Part shown: piece by piece, positions 8,962 to 17,957 of the stretch | Layout: the number at the start of each line of letters is the position of its first letter | Numbering within the stretch: position 1 is the first letter of the stretch | Assembly (NCBI RefSeq): GCF_900090305.1 | Contig: NZ_LT607751.1 | Coordinates: 1,860,001-1,924,000 of the forward strand | Length of the DNA stretch: 64,000 nt | Reading direction: 5' to 3' | From: Micromonospora siamensis | GTDB taxonomy: Bacteria; Actinomycetota; Actinomycetes; Mycobacteriales; Micromonosporaceae | Notes under the pieces: model-generated | The model's database searches: none | The model's input: only the letters and a program-made list of their open reading frames with translations | What the model was told of the DNA's origin: nothing | Position numbers and translations under genes: made by a program

Positions 8962-9092
8962 GGCAGCCGACCTCCCCGGGCGACGACGGATGTCGTCGAA
9001 CCTACCGGGACGCACGGCGTTCGCACAGGAACGACCACGCCGGCGGCGGGCGCGGGGCGCGGAAGCAGCCCGGGTCGGCGGGGGTGTCGGTG

Positions 9093-9254
9093 GCCGCTAC
9101 AGACTTGAGAGCGTAGGTGGATCGGGTCGGCGGGACCTGACGTTGCGGTGCGGGAGGCGGGTCCGGCGGCGACCTCCGGGCCTCGCTCGCGCAGCGCCCG
9201 CTCGTGCCCGATCCGGCCGCACTGAGTCGTCCACGCTCTCAAGTCTGTAGCGGC
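9093..9254. repeat. Inverted-repeat (MITE-like) element, copy 1
   Basis: A 162-bp non-coding segment with perfect 22-bp terminal inverted repeats at 9093-9114 and 9233-9254; the core is CTACAGACTTGAGAGCGT. The inner part is GC-rich and has no convincing gene. The same ends recur at 57452-57691. No clear target duplication is seen; the bases just outside the core (GCCG/CGGC) extend the palindrome. Confidence 0.8.
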
Positions 9255-9325
9255 GCTGACCAGGCACCCTGGGCCTAGCAAAATTGGCAGGTGCAAAACG
9301 AGGGTTGGCTGGGTACTGGCGGGCG

Positions 9326-9559
9326 ATGTTCTTCATATTCGGTCTGCGGACCAAGGTCGACCGGTCGGGCGTCGCGCACCGGGTCTGCCCGAACTGCGGC
9401 AACAACGCCGCGCAGGTGATCACCCGGCGGGCCACGAAGTTCACCCTGTTCTTCATCCCGCTGATCCCGATCCGTACCCGCTACACCCAGCAGTGCACCT
9501 TCTGCGGCAACGAGTACGACCTGTCGAAGTCCGAGGCGCACCGCCTCCCGGTCGGCTGA
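9326..9559 (+). CDS. Small zinc-ribbon protein
   Basis: 77 residues with two CxxC pairs, CPNCG at about residue 20 and CTFCG at about residue 61, a classic zinc-ribbon (zf-ribbon-3/15 type). Between them lies a hydrophobic stretch (FTLFFIPLIPI) that could be a membrane contact or a core strand. The ATG at 9326 is preferred to an upstream TTG at 9284 because FFIFGLRTK is the usual beginning of such actinobacterial proteins. Function unknown. Confidence 0.8.
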   Translation: MFFIFGLRTKVDRSGVAHRVCPNCGNNAAQVITRRATKFTLFFIPLIPIRTRYTQQCTFCGNEYDLSKSEAHRLPVG

Positions 9560-9783
9560 GAAGTGGCCCGCTTCCTCTGCTGGCTGATCGGCCGGCAACC
9601 GGTCCAGCCGCCCCCGGCCCCGGTGCAGACCGTCTCCCGTCCGCCGTGCACGCCCGGCCGCCGGCACCGGCGCCGTGGCCGCCCCGACGCGGGCGCCGCG
9701 TCGCCGCGCTCCCCGTGGAACCGCTCGGCGGGCCGCTGACCGGCGCGGACTAGGCTGGGCCGGTTGTCCGAACGGGGAGAATC

Positions 9784-11190
9784 GTGCGCAATCACCCGGC
9801 CGTCGTGCTGGTCGCTGTCCTGCTGTCCACGCTGGCGCTGCCGGTCTCGCTGACCGGCGCGTCGGTCGCCCTGCCGGAGGTGGGTCGCGACCTGGACGCC
9901 GGGCTCGCCGCCGTGCAGTGGGTGGTGAACGGCTACAACGCCACCTTCGCCAGCTTCATGCTCGCCACCGGCGCGCTGGCCGACCTGTTCGGCCGGCGCC
10001 GGGTGTACGCGGTCGGCCTGGCCCTGTTCGCCGGGGGTGGCCTGCTCGCCTCGGCCGCCCAGGACATCGTCCTGCTGGACCTGGCCCGCGCCCTGTCCGG
10101 CGTCGGGGCGGCGGCCGCCGCGACGAGCGCCTCCGCGCTGCTCGCCGGGGCGTTCCACGGCCGGGCCCGGGCCCGCGCCTTCAGCGTCTTCGGCACCACG
10201 ATCGGCGCCGGCCTGGCCTTCGGCCCGTCGATCGCCGGGCTGCTCATCGAGGCGTTCGGCTGGCGGGCGGTCTTCGCCGCCCCGGCCCTGGTGGCCGCGC
10301 TGGTGCTGGTCGTGCTGGTGCCGCTGCTGCCGGAGTCCCGCCAGCCCGGGGCGGGCCGGGTGGACTGGCCGGGCACGGTCACCTTCACCGCCGCGCTGCT
10401 GCTGCTCATCTTCGGGTTCGTGCAGGGCCCCGACTACGGCTGGTCGGCGCCGGTGATCGTGGCGGCGTTCGTCGCCGCGGTGGCGCTGCTGGTGGCCTTC
10501 GTCCGCGTGGAGCGGCGCAGCGCCCAGCCGATGTTCGACCTTTCCCTGTTGGCGAACCCCCGGTTCGTCGGCATCTGCCTGGCGGCGGCCGTCATCGTCG
10601 CGGTGCTGGTGCCGCTGCTGGTCTACCTGCCGTCGTACCTGACGACGGTGGTCGGGGTGAGCCCCGGCCGGGCGGGAGCCACGCTGATCCTGCTCACCGC
10701 GCCGACGCTGGTGCTGCCGCTGCTCACCGGGGTGCTGACCCGGCTGGTGCAGGCCACCACGGTCACCGTGGTGTCGGTGGCGCTGGTCGCCGTCGGGGCG
10801 GCCTGGGCGACCGTGCTGGGCCCGCACGCGAGCACCGGCACGCTGGCCGGTCCGCTGCTGACCATCGGGGGCGGGGTGGGGCTGTCCATCGGGCTGCTGG
10901 ACGCCATCGCGATCGGCAGCGTCCCCCCGGCCCGGGCCGCCACCGGCGCCGGGATGATCAACACGGCGCGGCTGGCCAGCGAGACGGTCGCCATCGCCGT
11001 GGTGGGCGCGGTGCTGGCCAGCACCACCGGTGGCCGGCTCGCCGACCCCGGCTTCACCGGCGGGCTGCGTACGGTGCTCTGGGTGATGGCCGGGCTGGCG
11101 CTGGCCGCCGCGGTCGCGACGGCCCTGCTGGCCCGGCGCGGCCTGCCGCGGGCCGAGGCGGCGGGAAGCGCCTATCCTGGCGGATCATGA
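9784..11190 (+). CDS. DHA2-type MFS drug efflux transporter
   Basis: 468 residues with about fourteen hydrophobic segments. Near the N-terminus SVALPEVGRDLDAGLAAVQWVVNGYNATFASFMLATGALADLFGRRR carries both the DHA2 signature after TM1 and motif A. GGGGAGA precedes the GTG start at 9784. Such carriers export hydrophobic drugs by proton antiport. The TGA overlaps the next gene's ATG, so it is transcribed with the downstream nuclease-like gene, an unusual pairing that need not be functional. Confidence 0.85.
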   Translation: MRNHPAVVLVAVLLSTLALPVSLTGASVALPEVGRDLDAGLAAVQWVVNGYNATFASFMLATGALADLFGRRRVYAVGLALFAGGGLLASAAQDIVLLDLARALSGVGAAAAATSASALLAGAFHGRARARAFSVFGTTIGAGLAFGPSIAGLLIEAFGWRAVFAAPALVAALVLVVLVPLLPESRQPGAGRVDWPGTVTFTAALLLLIFGFVQGPDYGWSAPVIVAAFVAAVALLVAFVRVERRSAQPMFDLSLLANPRFVGICLAAAVIVAVLVPLLVYLPSYLTTVVGVSPGRAGATLILLTAPTLVLPLLTGVLTRLVQATTVTVVSVALVAVGAAWATVLGPHASTGTLAGPLLTIGGGVGLSIGLLDAIAIGSVPPARAATGAGMINTARLASETVAIAVVGAVLASTTGGRLADPGFTGGLRTVLWVMAGLALAAAVATALLARRGLPRAEAAGSAYPGGS

Positions 11191-12275
11191 CGAACACCGC
11201 GCAGCGCCTGGCCGAGATCCGCGGCGACGTGCCGCCGAAGCGGCACAACGCCCGGACCATCGCCGCGCTGACCGGCAACCCGGGCTGCACCCGTCGGGCG
11301 GTGCTCGACGGCGCCGGGGTGGACAAGCCGAAGCTGGCCGAGCGGGTCGGCTTCCCGGCCCGCTTCGGGCAGTCCCGGTTCGCCATCACCCGGGGCAACG
11401 CCTTCGAGGCGCGCGTGAAGGCCGACGGCGGGGTCGAGTTGCTGCGGCTGGTGGCCGAGCGGTTGGGCGTACCGGTGCCGGCGGCGGCGAGCTGGACTGA
11501 CCTGGGCGGCGCCGAGGACCTGCCGGACCGGCACGAGCGGTCCCGGGCGGCGCTGACCGCGCCGGGGGACGACGCGGCGCTGTTCGACCATCCGCTGTTG
11601 GGGCTCTCGGTGGCCGGGCAGCGGGTGCACCTGGAGCCGGACCTGGTGGCCGCCCGGCTGGCCGGCCGGTTCCACGTCGTGGAGATCAAGTCGTTCCCGG
11701 TGGTCGACGGCCAGGCCGACCCGGCCAAGGTCTCGGCCGCCGCGATCCAGGCCGCCGTCTACGTGCTGGCGCTGCGCGAGCTGCTCGCCGGGCAGGGGCG
11801 CGACCCGGAGCTGGTGTCGCACGAGGTGGTGCTGGTCTGCCCGCGCGACTTCACCAACCAGCCGGTGGCCAGCCTGGTGGACGTGCGCCGGCAGCTGCTG
11901 GTGCTGCGCCGCCAGCTGGACCGGATGGACCGAATCGAGGACCTGCTGGCCCGGGTGCCGGCCGGGTTCACCGCCGACCCGACGGCCGACCCGGCGACGC
12001 TGACCGCGGCGCTGTCCGCGGTGGAGGCCCGCTACGCGCCGGAGTGCCTGGCCGCCTGCGAGCTGGCGTACTTCTGCCGCCAGGAGGCTCGGGCGCGGAC
12101 CGGGGCGATGGGCCGGCCGGTGCGCGAGGCGCTCGGCGGGGTCGCCGACGTGGCGGAGGCGCTGGCGCTGGCGGCCGGCGAGCGGGCCCCGCAGCCGGAG
12201 CGGGCGGAGGCCGCCGCGCTGCTGCGGGCCGCGGCCCGGCTGCGCGCCGAGGCCCTGGCCGGGGACCCCGCGTGA
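11187..12275 (+). CDS. RecB-like PD-(D/E)XK nuclease with probable Fe-S cluster
   Basis: 362 residues. The core matches the PD-(D/E)XK fold: LEPDLVAARLAGRFHVVEIKSF gives D152 and E166-x-K168 as probable catalytic residues. Four cysteines are placed as in AddB/Cas4 proteins: C34 near the N-terminus (NPGCTRRAV) and C287, C291 and C297 near the C-terminus (CLAACELAYFC), so a 4Fe-4S cluster that staples the two ends is likely. There is no helicase domain. Starts by ATGA overlap with the efflux gene and is followed after 46 bases by a larger uncharacterised protein. Probable DNA-end or ssDNA nuclease in repair or defence (inference). Confidence 0.72.
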   Translation: MTNTAQRLAEIRGDVPPKRHNARTIAALTGNPGCTRRAVLDGAGVDKPKLAERVGFPARFGQSRFAITRGNAFEARVKADGGVELLRLVAERLGVPVPAAASWTDLGGAEDLPDRHERSRAALTAPGDDAALFDHPLLGLSVAGQRVHLEPDLVAARLAGRFHVVEIKSFPVVDGQADPAKVSAAAIQAAVYVLALRELLAGQGRDPELVSHEVVLVCPRDFTNQPVASLVDVRRQLLVLRRQLDRMDRIEDLLARVPAGFTADPTADPATLTAALSAVEARYAPECLAACELAYFCRQEARARTGAMGRPVREALGGVADVAEALALAAGERAPQPERAEAAALLRAAARLRAEALAGDPA

Positions 12276-12321
12276 GTACGCCGCCCGCGCCCGCCGGGCC
12301 CGCCCGGATCGGACCGCCGCG

Positions 12322-13803
12322 GTGAGTACGCTGCGCGCGCTGGCCAAGGCGCAGGCGCTGGCCGCCGGGGTGGCCCAGCCGGTGGCCACGGTCCGGCACG
12401 TGCACCTGTCGGCCCGGCCGCTGGTGCTGGTGCCGCTGGCGATGGCCGGTGAGGCGCACGCGCCGCTGGCCGCGCTGGTCGGCACGGCGCCGGACGAGGC
12501 GCGGCTGCTGGTGGTGCCGCAGCCCCGCAACCGGGACCAGCGTTTCGGGTTCGTGGCGGAGCTGGCCGAGGTGGTGCTGCCGTACCTGGACTCGTTCCGC
12601 GGGGTGAGCGAGGCGGTGCCGATCGACCGGGGCCGGGACGTCCGCTACCGGCACGTGGACGCGCCGCAGCTGCTGGTGCCGAACCCGGCCGGGGTTACCT
12701 TCCTGCGGCTGCTCGGCCGCTCCAGCCGCTTCCGGCGGGCAGATGGCGACTATCCGGTGCACCCGGCGGTGCCGCTGCTGGGCCGGTGGCTGACCTTCTT
12801 CGCCGAGCGGGCCGAGCAGCCGGGGTCGTCGGCGCTGCTGGCGATGACGGAGGCGTTGACGCTGCACTGGGCGACCGGGCAGAGCGCGGTGGAGGACCTG
12901 CACCTGCCCGCGCTGCTCGGCTGGATCGACCCGCCGCCGGGATCGACCGGGGCGGCGGCGGCCGCCCGGGCGGAGGATCCGGCGGTGTGCCCACCGGCCG
13001 GCCCGGCGACCGACCCGGACTTCGACAACCGGGTGCTCGCCCCGGCGATGGACGCGTACGCCGACGCCGGGGACGACGAGGTGGCGCGGGCGGCGGCGTA
13101 CGCGGAGCTGGCGGGGGTGCTGCGCGGCCAGCTCGCGCCCACCTGGGAGCTGATGTGGCGCGGCGTGGGGTTGCTGGCCGGCCTGCCGGCCGGGGCGCGG
13201 GTGGCCGGGCGCTGGGACGGCGACAAGGACGCGTTCACCGGGTACGCCGAGCACGTCGACGCCGGTGGTGGCCCGCAGCCGCGCCGGGACGGGGCGGTGG
13301 CGGCGGCCCGTCGGCTGCACCGGCTGGAACGGGCCGGCACCTCGTACGCCGTGCAGCGCGCCTACGACGATCCGCTCGTCATAGCGGAGCACCGGCTGGC
13401 CGGGGAGGCGTTCGTCGCCGAGGTGACGCTGGCCGACCCGGCGCGGGTGGACGACTCGGGGAAGCGGCCGGTGCTGCGGCCCCGGATCCAGGTGGTGACC
13501 GCCGAGCCGGTGCTGGTGCCGGTGGGCGCGACGCTGTATTCACCGGTCCGGCCGGCGCAGAAGGCGAAGGTGGTCTTCCTGACCCCGGCCGAGGGGAAGA
13601 CCGAGGTGGTGCTGGAGCTGTCGGGCGGGATGGGGCGGGGGTTGACGGCGCCGCCGGGAAGCGTGCCGGAGGTGGGGGAGCGGCTCTGCCTGACCACCCT
13701 GTCGGACGCGTTCCTGCCGGCCGGGGCGTTCCCGGAGCCGGAGGAGACGCCGTGGACGCACGGCGGTCCGCCGCCCACCGTCGAGGACCTTGACCCAGAG
13801 TAG
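12322..13803 (+). CDS. Uncharacterised partner of the RecB-like nuclease
   Basis: 493 residues, GTG start, same strand and 46 bases after the nuclease. I do not recognise a catalytic motif. Visible features: an N-terminal region rich in beta-strand pattern (HVHLSARPLVLVPLAMAGEAHAPLAALVG), a conserved-looking VPQPRNRDQRF segment, and an acidic hinge near residue 230-250. No membrane helices, Walker motifs or cysteine clusters. The co-orientation suggests it works with the nuclease, for example as a DNA- or substrate-binding subunit (inference). Confidence 0.75.
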   Translation: MSTLRALAKAQALAAGVAQPVATVRHVHLSARPLVLVPLAMAGEAHAPLAALVGTAPDEARLLVVPQPRNRDQRFGFVAELAEVVLPYLDSFRGVSEAVPIDRGRDVRYRHVDAPQLLVPNPAGVTFLRLLGRSSRFRRADGDYPVHPAVPLLGRWLTFFAERAEQPGSSALLAMTEALTLHWATGQSAVEDLHLPALLGWIDPPPGSTGAAAAARAEDPAVCPPAGPATDPDFDNRVLAPAMDAYADAGDDEVARAAAYAELAGVLRGQLAPTWELMWRGVGLLAGLPAGARVAGRWDGDKDAFTGYAEHVDAGGGPQPRRDGAVAAARRLHRLERAGTSYAVQRAYDDPLVIAEHRLAGEAFVAEVTLADPARVDDSGKRPVLRPRIQVVTAEPVLVPVGATLYSPVRPAQKAKVVFLTPAEGKTEVVLELSGGMGRGLTAPPGSVPEVGERLCLTTLSDAFLPAGAFPEPEETPWTHGGPPPTVEDLDPE

Positions 13804-13826
13804 TTGCAACAACATATTTACATGCT

Positions 13827-13844
13827 TGAAACTTAAACGGTTCA
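13827..13844. promoter_or_regulatory. Imperfect dyad upstream of the mannanase gene
   Basis: TGAAACTTAAACGGTTCA is an imperfect 18-bp dyad in an AT-rich 90-base gap before the mannanase start. Position and form fit a LacI/ROK-type sugar repressor operator, but no regulator gene is adjacent. Confidence 0.3.
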
Positions 13845-13893
13845 GTAGTTCAGTGGAGGCCACCACCCCGTCCCCCGGAACGAAAAGGTGACC

Positions 13894-15444
13894 ATGCGAA
13901 GCAGAGTCCGCCTCGCGCTGAGCGCCGCCGCCACCGCGCTGGCCGCCGCCTCCGTCCTGACCGTGATCGGCCCCGCCGACGCGCACACCGTCTCCCCCGC
14001 CAACGGCAACGCCTCCGCCTCCACCAGGAGCGTGCTCAACTGGCTGGCGCACCTGCCCAACCGCAGCAGCAACCGGATCGCCTCCGGCTTCTTCGGCGGC
14101 TACAGCAACAGCGGCTTCTCGCTCAGCCAGACCGAGGAGCTGCGCTCCGCCACCGGGCAGTACCCGGCCATCCTCAGCTGCGACTACGGCTCCGGCTGGG
14201 CCACCAACAGCGACATCACCGCGCTGGTCGACTACTCCTGCAACTCCTCACTGAAGTCCTGGTGGAGCAGCGGCGGCCTGGTCACCATCAGCGTCCACTC
14301 GCCCAGCCCGGCCAACGCCAACGGCGGCGGGCTGAACACCCCGATGACCAACTTCGCCGACCTGCTCAACCCGTCCACCGCTGCCGGCGCCCGCTGGCGG
14401 CGGCTGGAGGACAAGATGGCCGCCGGCCTCCAGGACCTGGAGAACGCCGGCGTGCCGGTGCTGTTCCGGCCGTTCCACGAGGTCAACGGCGACTGGTTCT
14501 GGTGGGGCAACCGCGACCCGAACACCTTCAAGCAGGTGTGGCAGCAGATGTACACGTACTTCACCCAGACCAAGGGGCTGGACAACCTGATCTGGGTCTA
14601 CTCGGCCGACTTCAGCCGGGGCAACCGGACCACCTACTACCCGGGCGCCTCCTACACCGACATCGTCGGCATGGACGCCTACGACGACAACCCGCAGGTC
14701 GCCGGCATCCAGTCCGCGTACTCGGAGCTGGTCGGGCTGGGCAAGCCGTTCGCCTTCGCCGAGATCGGCCCGGACACCGCCGGCTCCTTCGACTACGGCC
14801 GGTGGGTCACCGCGTTCCAGCAGAGCTACCCGAAGACGTCGTACTTCCTGGCCTGGAACGACAGCTGGAGCCCGGCCCGCAACTCCGGCGCGAGCACGCT
14901 GTTCAACAACTCCTGGATCGCCAACCGCGGCGAGGTCGACCTGGGCAACGTCACCGAACCCGGCGGCGGCACCACCACCCCGCCGCCGTCCGGCGGCACC
15001 CTGCTGGCCGGCTTCGAGTCCGGCACCGACGGCTGGACCGGCACGAACGTCACCGGCGGCCCGTGGCAGGTCAACGAGTGGGCCGCCCAGGGCTCCTACT
15101 CGCTGAAGTCCGACGTCAACCTGGGCGCCGGGGCCGCGTACCTGAAGAAGACCGCCACCACCAGCCTCAGCGGGAGGACCACCCTGCGGGCCACCGCGCG
15201 GGTCGCGCCGTGGGGCAGCTTCGGCACCGGCAGCCAGGCCAAGCTGTACGTCAAGACCGGCAGCTCCTGGCAGTGGTACGACGGCGGCTCGGTCGCCGTG
15301 ACCTCCTCGGGCGCCAACCTCTCCCTCAACCTGGGCGCGGTGGCCAACCTCGGTGACGTCCGCGAGATCGGCGTGCAGTTCGTCCCCGGCAGCGGCGCGA
15401 GCGGCGGTTCCGCCGTCTACGTCGACAACCTCACCGTCTCCTGA
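13894..15444 (+). CDS. Secreted GH26 beta-mannanase with C-terminal carbohydrate-binding domain
   Basis: 516 residues. The first 33 residues are a Sec signal peptide (basic start, hydrophobic run, then PADA-H). The catalytic domain carries the GH26 signatures: acid/base E196 in RPFHEVNGDWFWW and nucleophile E290 in FAFAEIGPD. A PGGGTTTPPPSGG linker at about 350 leads to a beta-rich module of about 150 residues resembling mannan-binding CBMs. GH26 enzymes cut beta-1,4-mannan outside the cell. The ATG at 13894 is chosen because AAAAGG lies five bases upstream; a GTG six bases earlier is in frame. A strong terminator follows directly. Confidence 0.9.
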   Translation: MRSRVRLALSAAATALAAASVLTVIGPADAHTVSPANGNASASTRSVLNWLAHLPNRSSNRIASGFFGGYSNSGFSLSQTEELRSATGQYPAILSCDYGSGWATNSDITALVDYSCNSSLKSWWSSGGLVTISVHSPSPANANGGGLNTPMTNFADLLNPSTAAGARWRRLEDKMAAGLQDLENAGVPVLFRPFHEVNGDWFWWGNRDPNTFKQVWQQMYTYFTQTKGLDNLIWVYSADFSRGNRTTYYPGASYTDIVGMDAYDDNPQVAGIQSAYSELVGLGKPFAFAEIGPDTAGSFDYGRWVTAFQQSYPKTSYFLAWNDSWSPARNSGASTLFNNSWIANRGEVDLGNVTEPGGGTTTPPPSGGTLLAGFESGTDGWTGTNVTGGPWQVNEWAAQGSYSLKSDVNLGAGAAYLKKTATTSLSGRTTLRATARVAPWGSFGTGSQAKLYVKTGSSWQWYDGGSVAVTSSGANLSLNLGAVANLGDVREIGVQFVPGSGASGGSAVYVDNLTVS

Positions 15445-15451
15445 CCGCCCG

Positions 15452-15481
15452 GCGGGGGCCCCGGACGGCCGGGGCCCCCGC
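15452..15481 (+). terminator. Terminator after mannanase
   Basis: GCGGGGGCCCCGG and its complement form a perfect 13-bp stem with a four-base loop, seven bases after the stop codon. Confidence 0.85.
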
Positions 15482-15662
15482 CCACGTTCCGCCTCTCGTC
15501 CACCGTCCGTTGTAGATCGGTGGACCCATCGTGACGGGTGCCAGGCCCGGTCGATCGGCCCTGGCGGCCCGCCGGAGCGGTGGCTACGCTTGCCGCGTTC
15601 GCCGTCCGTGACCGGTCCTCGCCGTGAGGGTGCACGCAGGAGAGGGAGCCGGAGCGATCGCT

Positions 15663-17957
15663 GTGCAACCCCAGGACGTGACCGTGGCCGCCGTCGCGCC
15701 GCTGCCCATCAGCCGGGTGGCGCGGGCGGGCCTGCTGGCCGCCGGTCTCGTCGTACTCGTCGAACTGGTCTGGTTGCTCACCGAACTGCCCGGTGCCGCC
15801 CTGGCCAGCGACCTGGGCGCGGTCACCGTGGCGGCCTGGTCCACGGTGGCCTGCGTCGCCGCCGCCCGCCGGCACCCGGCGGCGCTGCGCCGGTTCTGGT
15901 CGCTGCTCGCCGCCACCATGGGCCTCGCCGCCCTCGGTCGTACGGTGTGGACCGTCGAGCGGATCGGCGCCGACGACCTGCCGCACACCCCGCTGATCGG
16001 CGCCATCTTCACCCTCGGCCTGGTCACCGGCACCGCCGCGCTGCTCAGCTCGCTGTCCGCGCCGCGCAGCGCCGTCGGCCGGGCCCGGACGGTGCTCGAC
16101 GGGGTGATCGTCGGGCTGGCGCTGATCCCGATCGGCTGGGTGGTGGTCTTCCGCGACGTCGCCGCCGCCGACCTCACCGATCCGCTGCGCACCTTCGCAC
16201 TGCTCTATCCGATGCTCGACCTGATGCAGCTGACCATCCTGGTGGCGGTCGCCGGGCCGGCCCGGCGGACCTGGGCGCCGCTGACGGTGATCGGGGTCAG
16301 CCTGGCCATCCGGGCCGCCGCCGACGCCGGGTACGTCTCCCTGGTCGCCCACGGCACGTACGCCCCCGGGCACCCGATCGACGTGTGCTGGCCGCTGAGC
16401 TACCTGCTGGTCGGGGTCGCCAGCGGCTACCCGCCGCCGCCGACCTGCGACGGCGCCGACGACACCGTCGAGTCGCCGCTGCCGCCGTGGTGGCGGGTGG
16501 CGCTGCCGTACCTGCCGGTGGGTGGCGCGATCGTGGCGGTGCTGCTGTCCCGCCGCCCGACCGGGCAGACCCCGCACCTGGTCTTCGTGGGCATGATGGC
16601 GCTGCTCGGCGTCCTGGCCGTCCGGCAGGGGCTGGCCGCCAACGAGAACCTGCGGCTGGTCGCCCGGCTGCGCCGGCTGGCCTACTCCGACCAGCTCACC
16701 GGCCTGCCGAACCGGCTGATGTTCACCCGGCGGCTGCGCCGCGCGCTGCGCACCCGGGCGCCGGTCGCCGTGCTGCTGCTCGACCTGGACGGCTTCAAGC
16801 AGGTCAACGACCGGTTCGGGCACGCCGCCGGTGACCGGCTGCTGGCCAGCATCGCCGAACGGATGCACGGTGTGGTCGGCGACGCCGGCACCATCGCCCG
16901 GCTGGGTGGCGACGAGTTCGCGGTGCTGCTCGACGGGGGCCGGTCGGTGCCGCCCGAGCGCCTCGCCGACCGGCTGCTCGCCGCGCTGGAACCGCTGCCC
17001 GGCGAGGAGGACCTCGGCGTGCACCCGTCGGCCAGCATCGGCATCGCCGAGTACGGGCCGCAGCACACCTCCCACACGGACCTGCTCCGCGACGCCGACA
17101 TCGCCATGTACGCGGCCAAGGCCGCCGGCAAGTCCGCGTACCGGACCTGCACGCCGCTGCTGCGCGAGTCCGCGGTGACCCGGGCCGAGCTGATCGCCGA
17201 CCTGCGGCGGGCGGTCGACGAGAAGCAGCTGTATCTCGAATACCAGCCGATCGTCGACCTGGCCACCGGCACGGTACGCAGCGCCGAGGCGCTGGTGCGC
17301 TGGCGGCATCCCCGGCTCGGGCCGCTGACCCCGGCCCGGTTCCTGCCGCTGGCCGAGGAGACCGGGCTGATCCTGCCGATCGACCGGTGGGTGATCCATG
17401 AGGCGTGCCGGGCGGCGGGGGCGTGGCGGGAGCGCGCCCCGGAAGCGACGGTCGCGGTGAACATCTCCGCCGCGCACCTGCGCCGGCCCGACCTGATCGC
17501 CACGGTCACCGGGGCGACCGCCGGGGCGGGGCTGGCCCCCCGCGCGCTCACCCTGGAGCTGACCGAGTCGGCGCTGATCGAGGGGAGCGACGCGGTGCTG
17601 GAACGGCTGGGCCAGCTCCGCGAGCTGGGCATCCGGATCGCCATCGACGACTTCGGCACCGGCTACTCGTCGCTGAGCTACCTGCACCGCATCCCGGCGA
17701 CCGAGCTGAAGATCGACCGGTCGTTCGTGGCCCGGCTGGGCGACGACGCCCGGGCGTACGCGACGGTGGAGATGGTGACCCGACTGGCCGGCGCGTTCGA
17801 CCTGGCGGTGGTGGCCGAGGGGGTGGAGACCGAGGCGCAGCACGCGGCGGTCACCGCGATCGGCTGCGTGCACGGCCAGGGTTGGCGGTACGGCCGTCCG
17901 GTGGCCCTGGCCGAGCTGCTCACCGCCCTCACTCCGGCGGAGCCTTCGGCCCGCTGA
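15663..17957 (+). CDS. Membrane GGDEF-EAL cyclic-di-GMP protein
   Basis: 764 residues. About nine N-terminal hydrophobic segments (residues 15-320) form a membrane sensor region. A GGDEF domain follows with an intact GGDEF signature (residues 415-419), then an EAL domain with EAL at 542-544 and DDFGTGYSSLSYL, so both cyclase and phosphodiesterase sites look intact. The product or substrate is c-di-GMP, made or destroyed at the membrane. The GTG at 15663 is chosen because GGAG lies eight bases upstream; an earlier GTG at 15624 is in frame but has no ribosome site. It converges with the DinB-type gene; the stop codons abut. Confidence 0.9.
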   Translation: MQPQDVTVAAVAPLPISRVARAGLLAAGLVVLVELVWLLTELPGAALASDLGAVTVAAWSTVACVAAARRHPAALRRFWSLLAATMGLAALGRTVWTVERIGADDLPHTPLIGAIFTLGLVTGTAALLSSLSAPRSAVGRARTVLDGVIVGLALIPIGWVVVFRDVAAADLTDPLRTFALLYPMLDLMQLTILVAVAGPARRTWAPLTVIGVSLAIRAAADAGYVSLVAHGTYAPGHPIDVCWPLSYLLVGVASGYPPPPTCDGADDTVESPLPPWWRVALPYLPVGGAIVAVLLSRRPTGQTPHLVFVGMMALLGVLAVRQGLAANENLRLVARLRRLAYSDQLTGLPNRLMFTRRLRRALRTRAPVAVLLLDLDGFKQVNDRFGHAAGDRLLASIAERMHGVVGDAGTIARLGGDEFAVLLDGGRSVPPERLADRLLAALEPLPGEEDLGVHPSASIGIAEYGPQHTSHTDLLRDADIAMYAAKAAGKSAYRTCTPLLRESAVTRAELIADLRRAVDEKQLYLEYQPIVDLATGTVRSAEALVRWRHPRLGPLTPARFLPLAEETGLILPIDRWVIHEACRAAGAWRERAPEATVAVNISAAHLRRPDLIATVTGATAGAGLAPRALTLELTESALIEGSDAVLERLGQLRELGIRIAIDDFGTGYSSLSYLHRIPATELKIDRSFVARLGDDARAYATVEMVTRLAGAFDLAVVAEGVETEAQHAAVTAIGCVHGQGWRYGRPVALAELLTALTPAEPSAR

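Noticed and set aside
8962..9015. N-terminal extension of the helical protein at 8434
   Set aside because: It is arginine-rich without a ribosome site, while GGGGAGGT precedes the GTG at 8961.
12272..12331. Duplicated GTGAGTACG at 12272 and 12322 as alternative starts
   Set aside because: They are out of frame with each other and the second fits the downstream gene, so the first is taken as coincidence.
13888..13893. GTG at 13888 as mannanase start
   Set aside because: It lies inside the AAGGTG ribosome site of the ATG at 13894.
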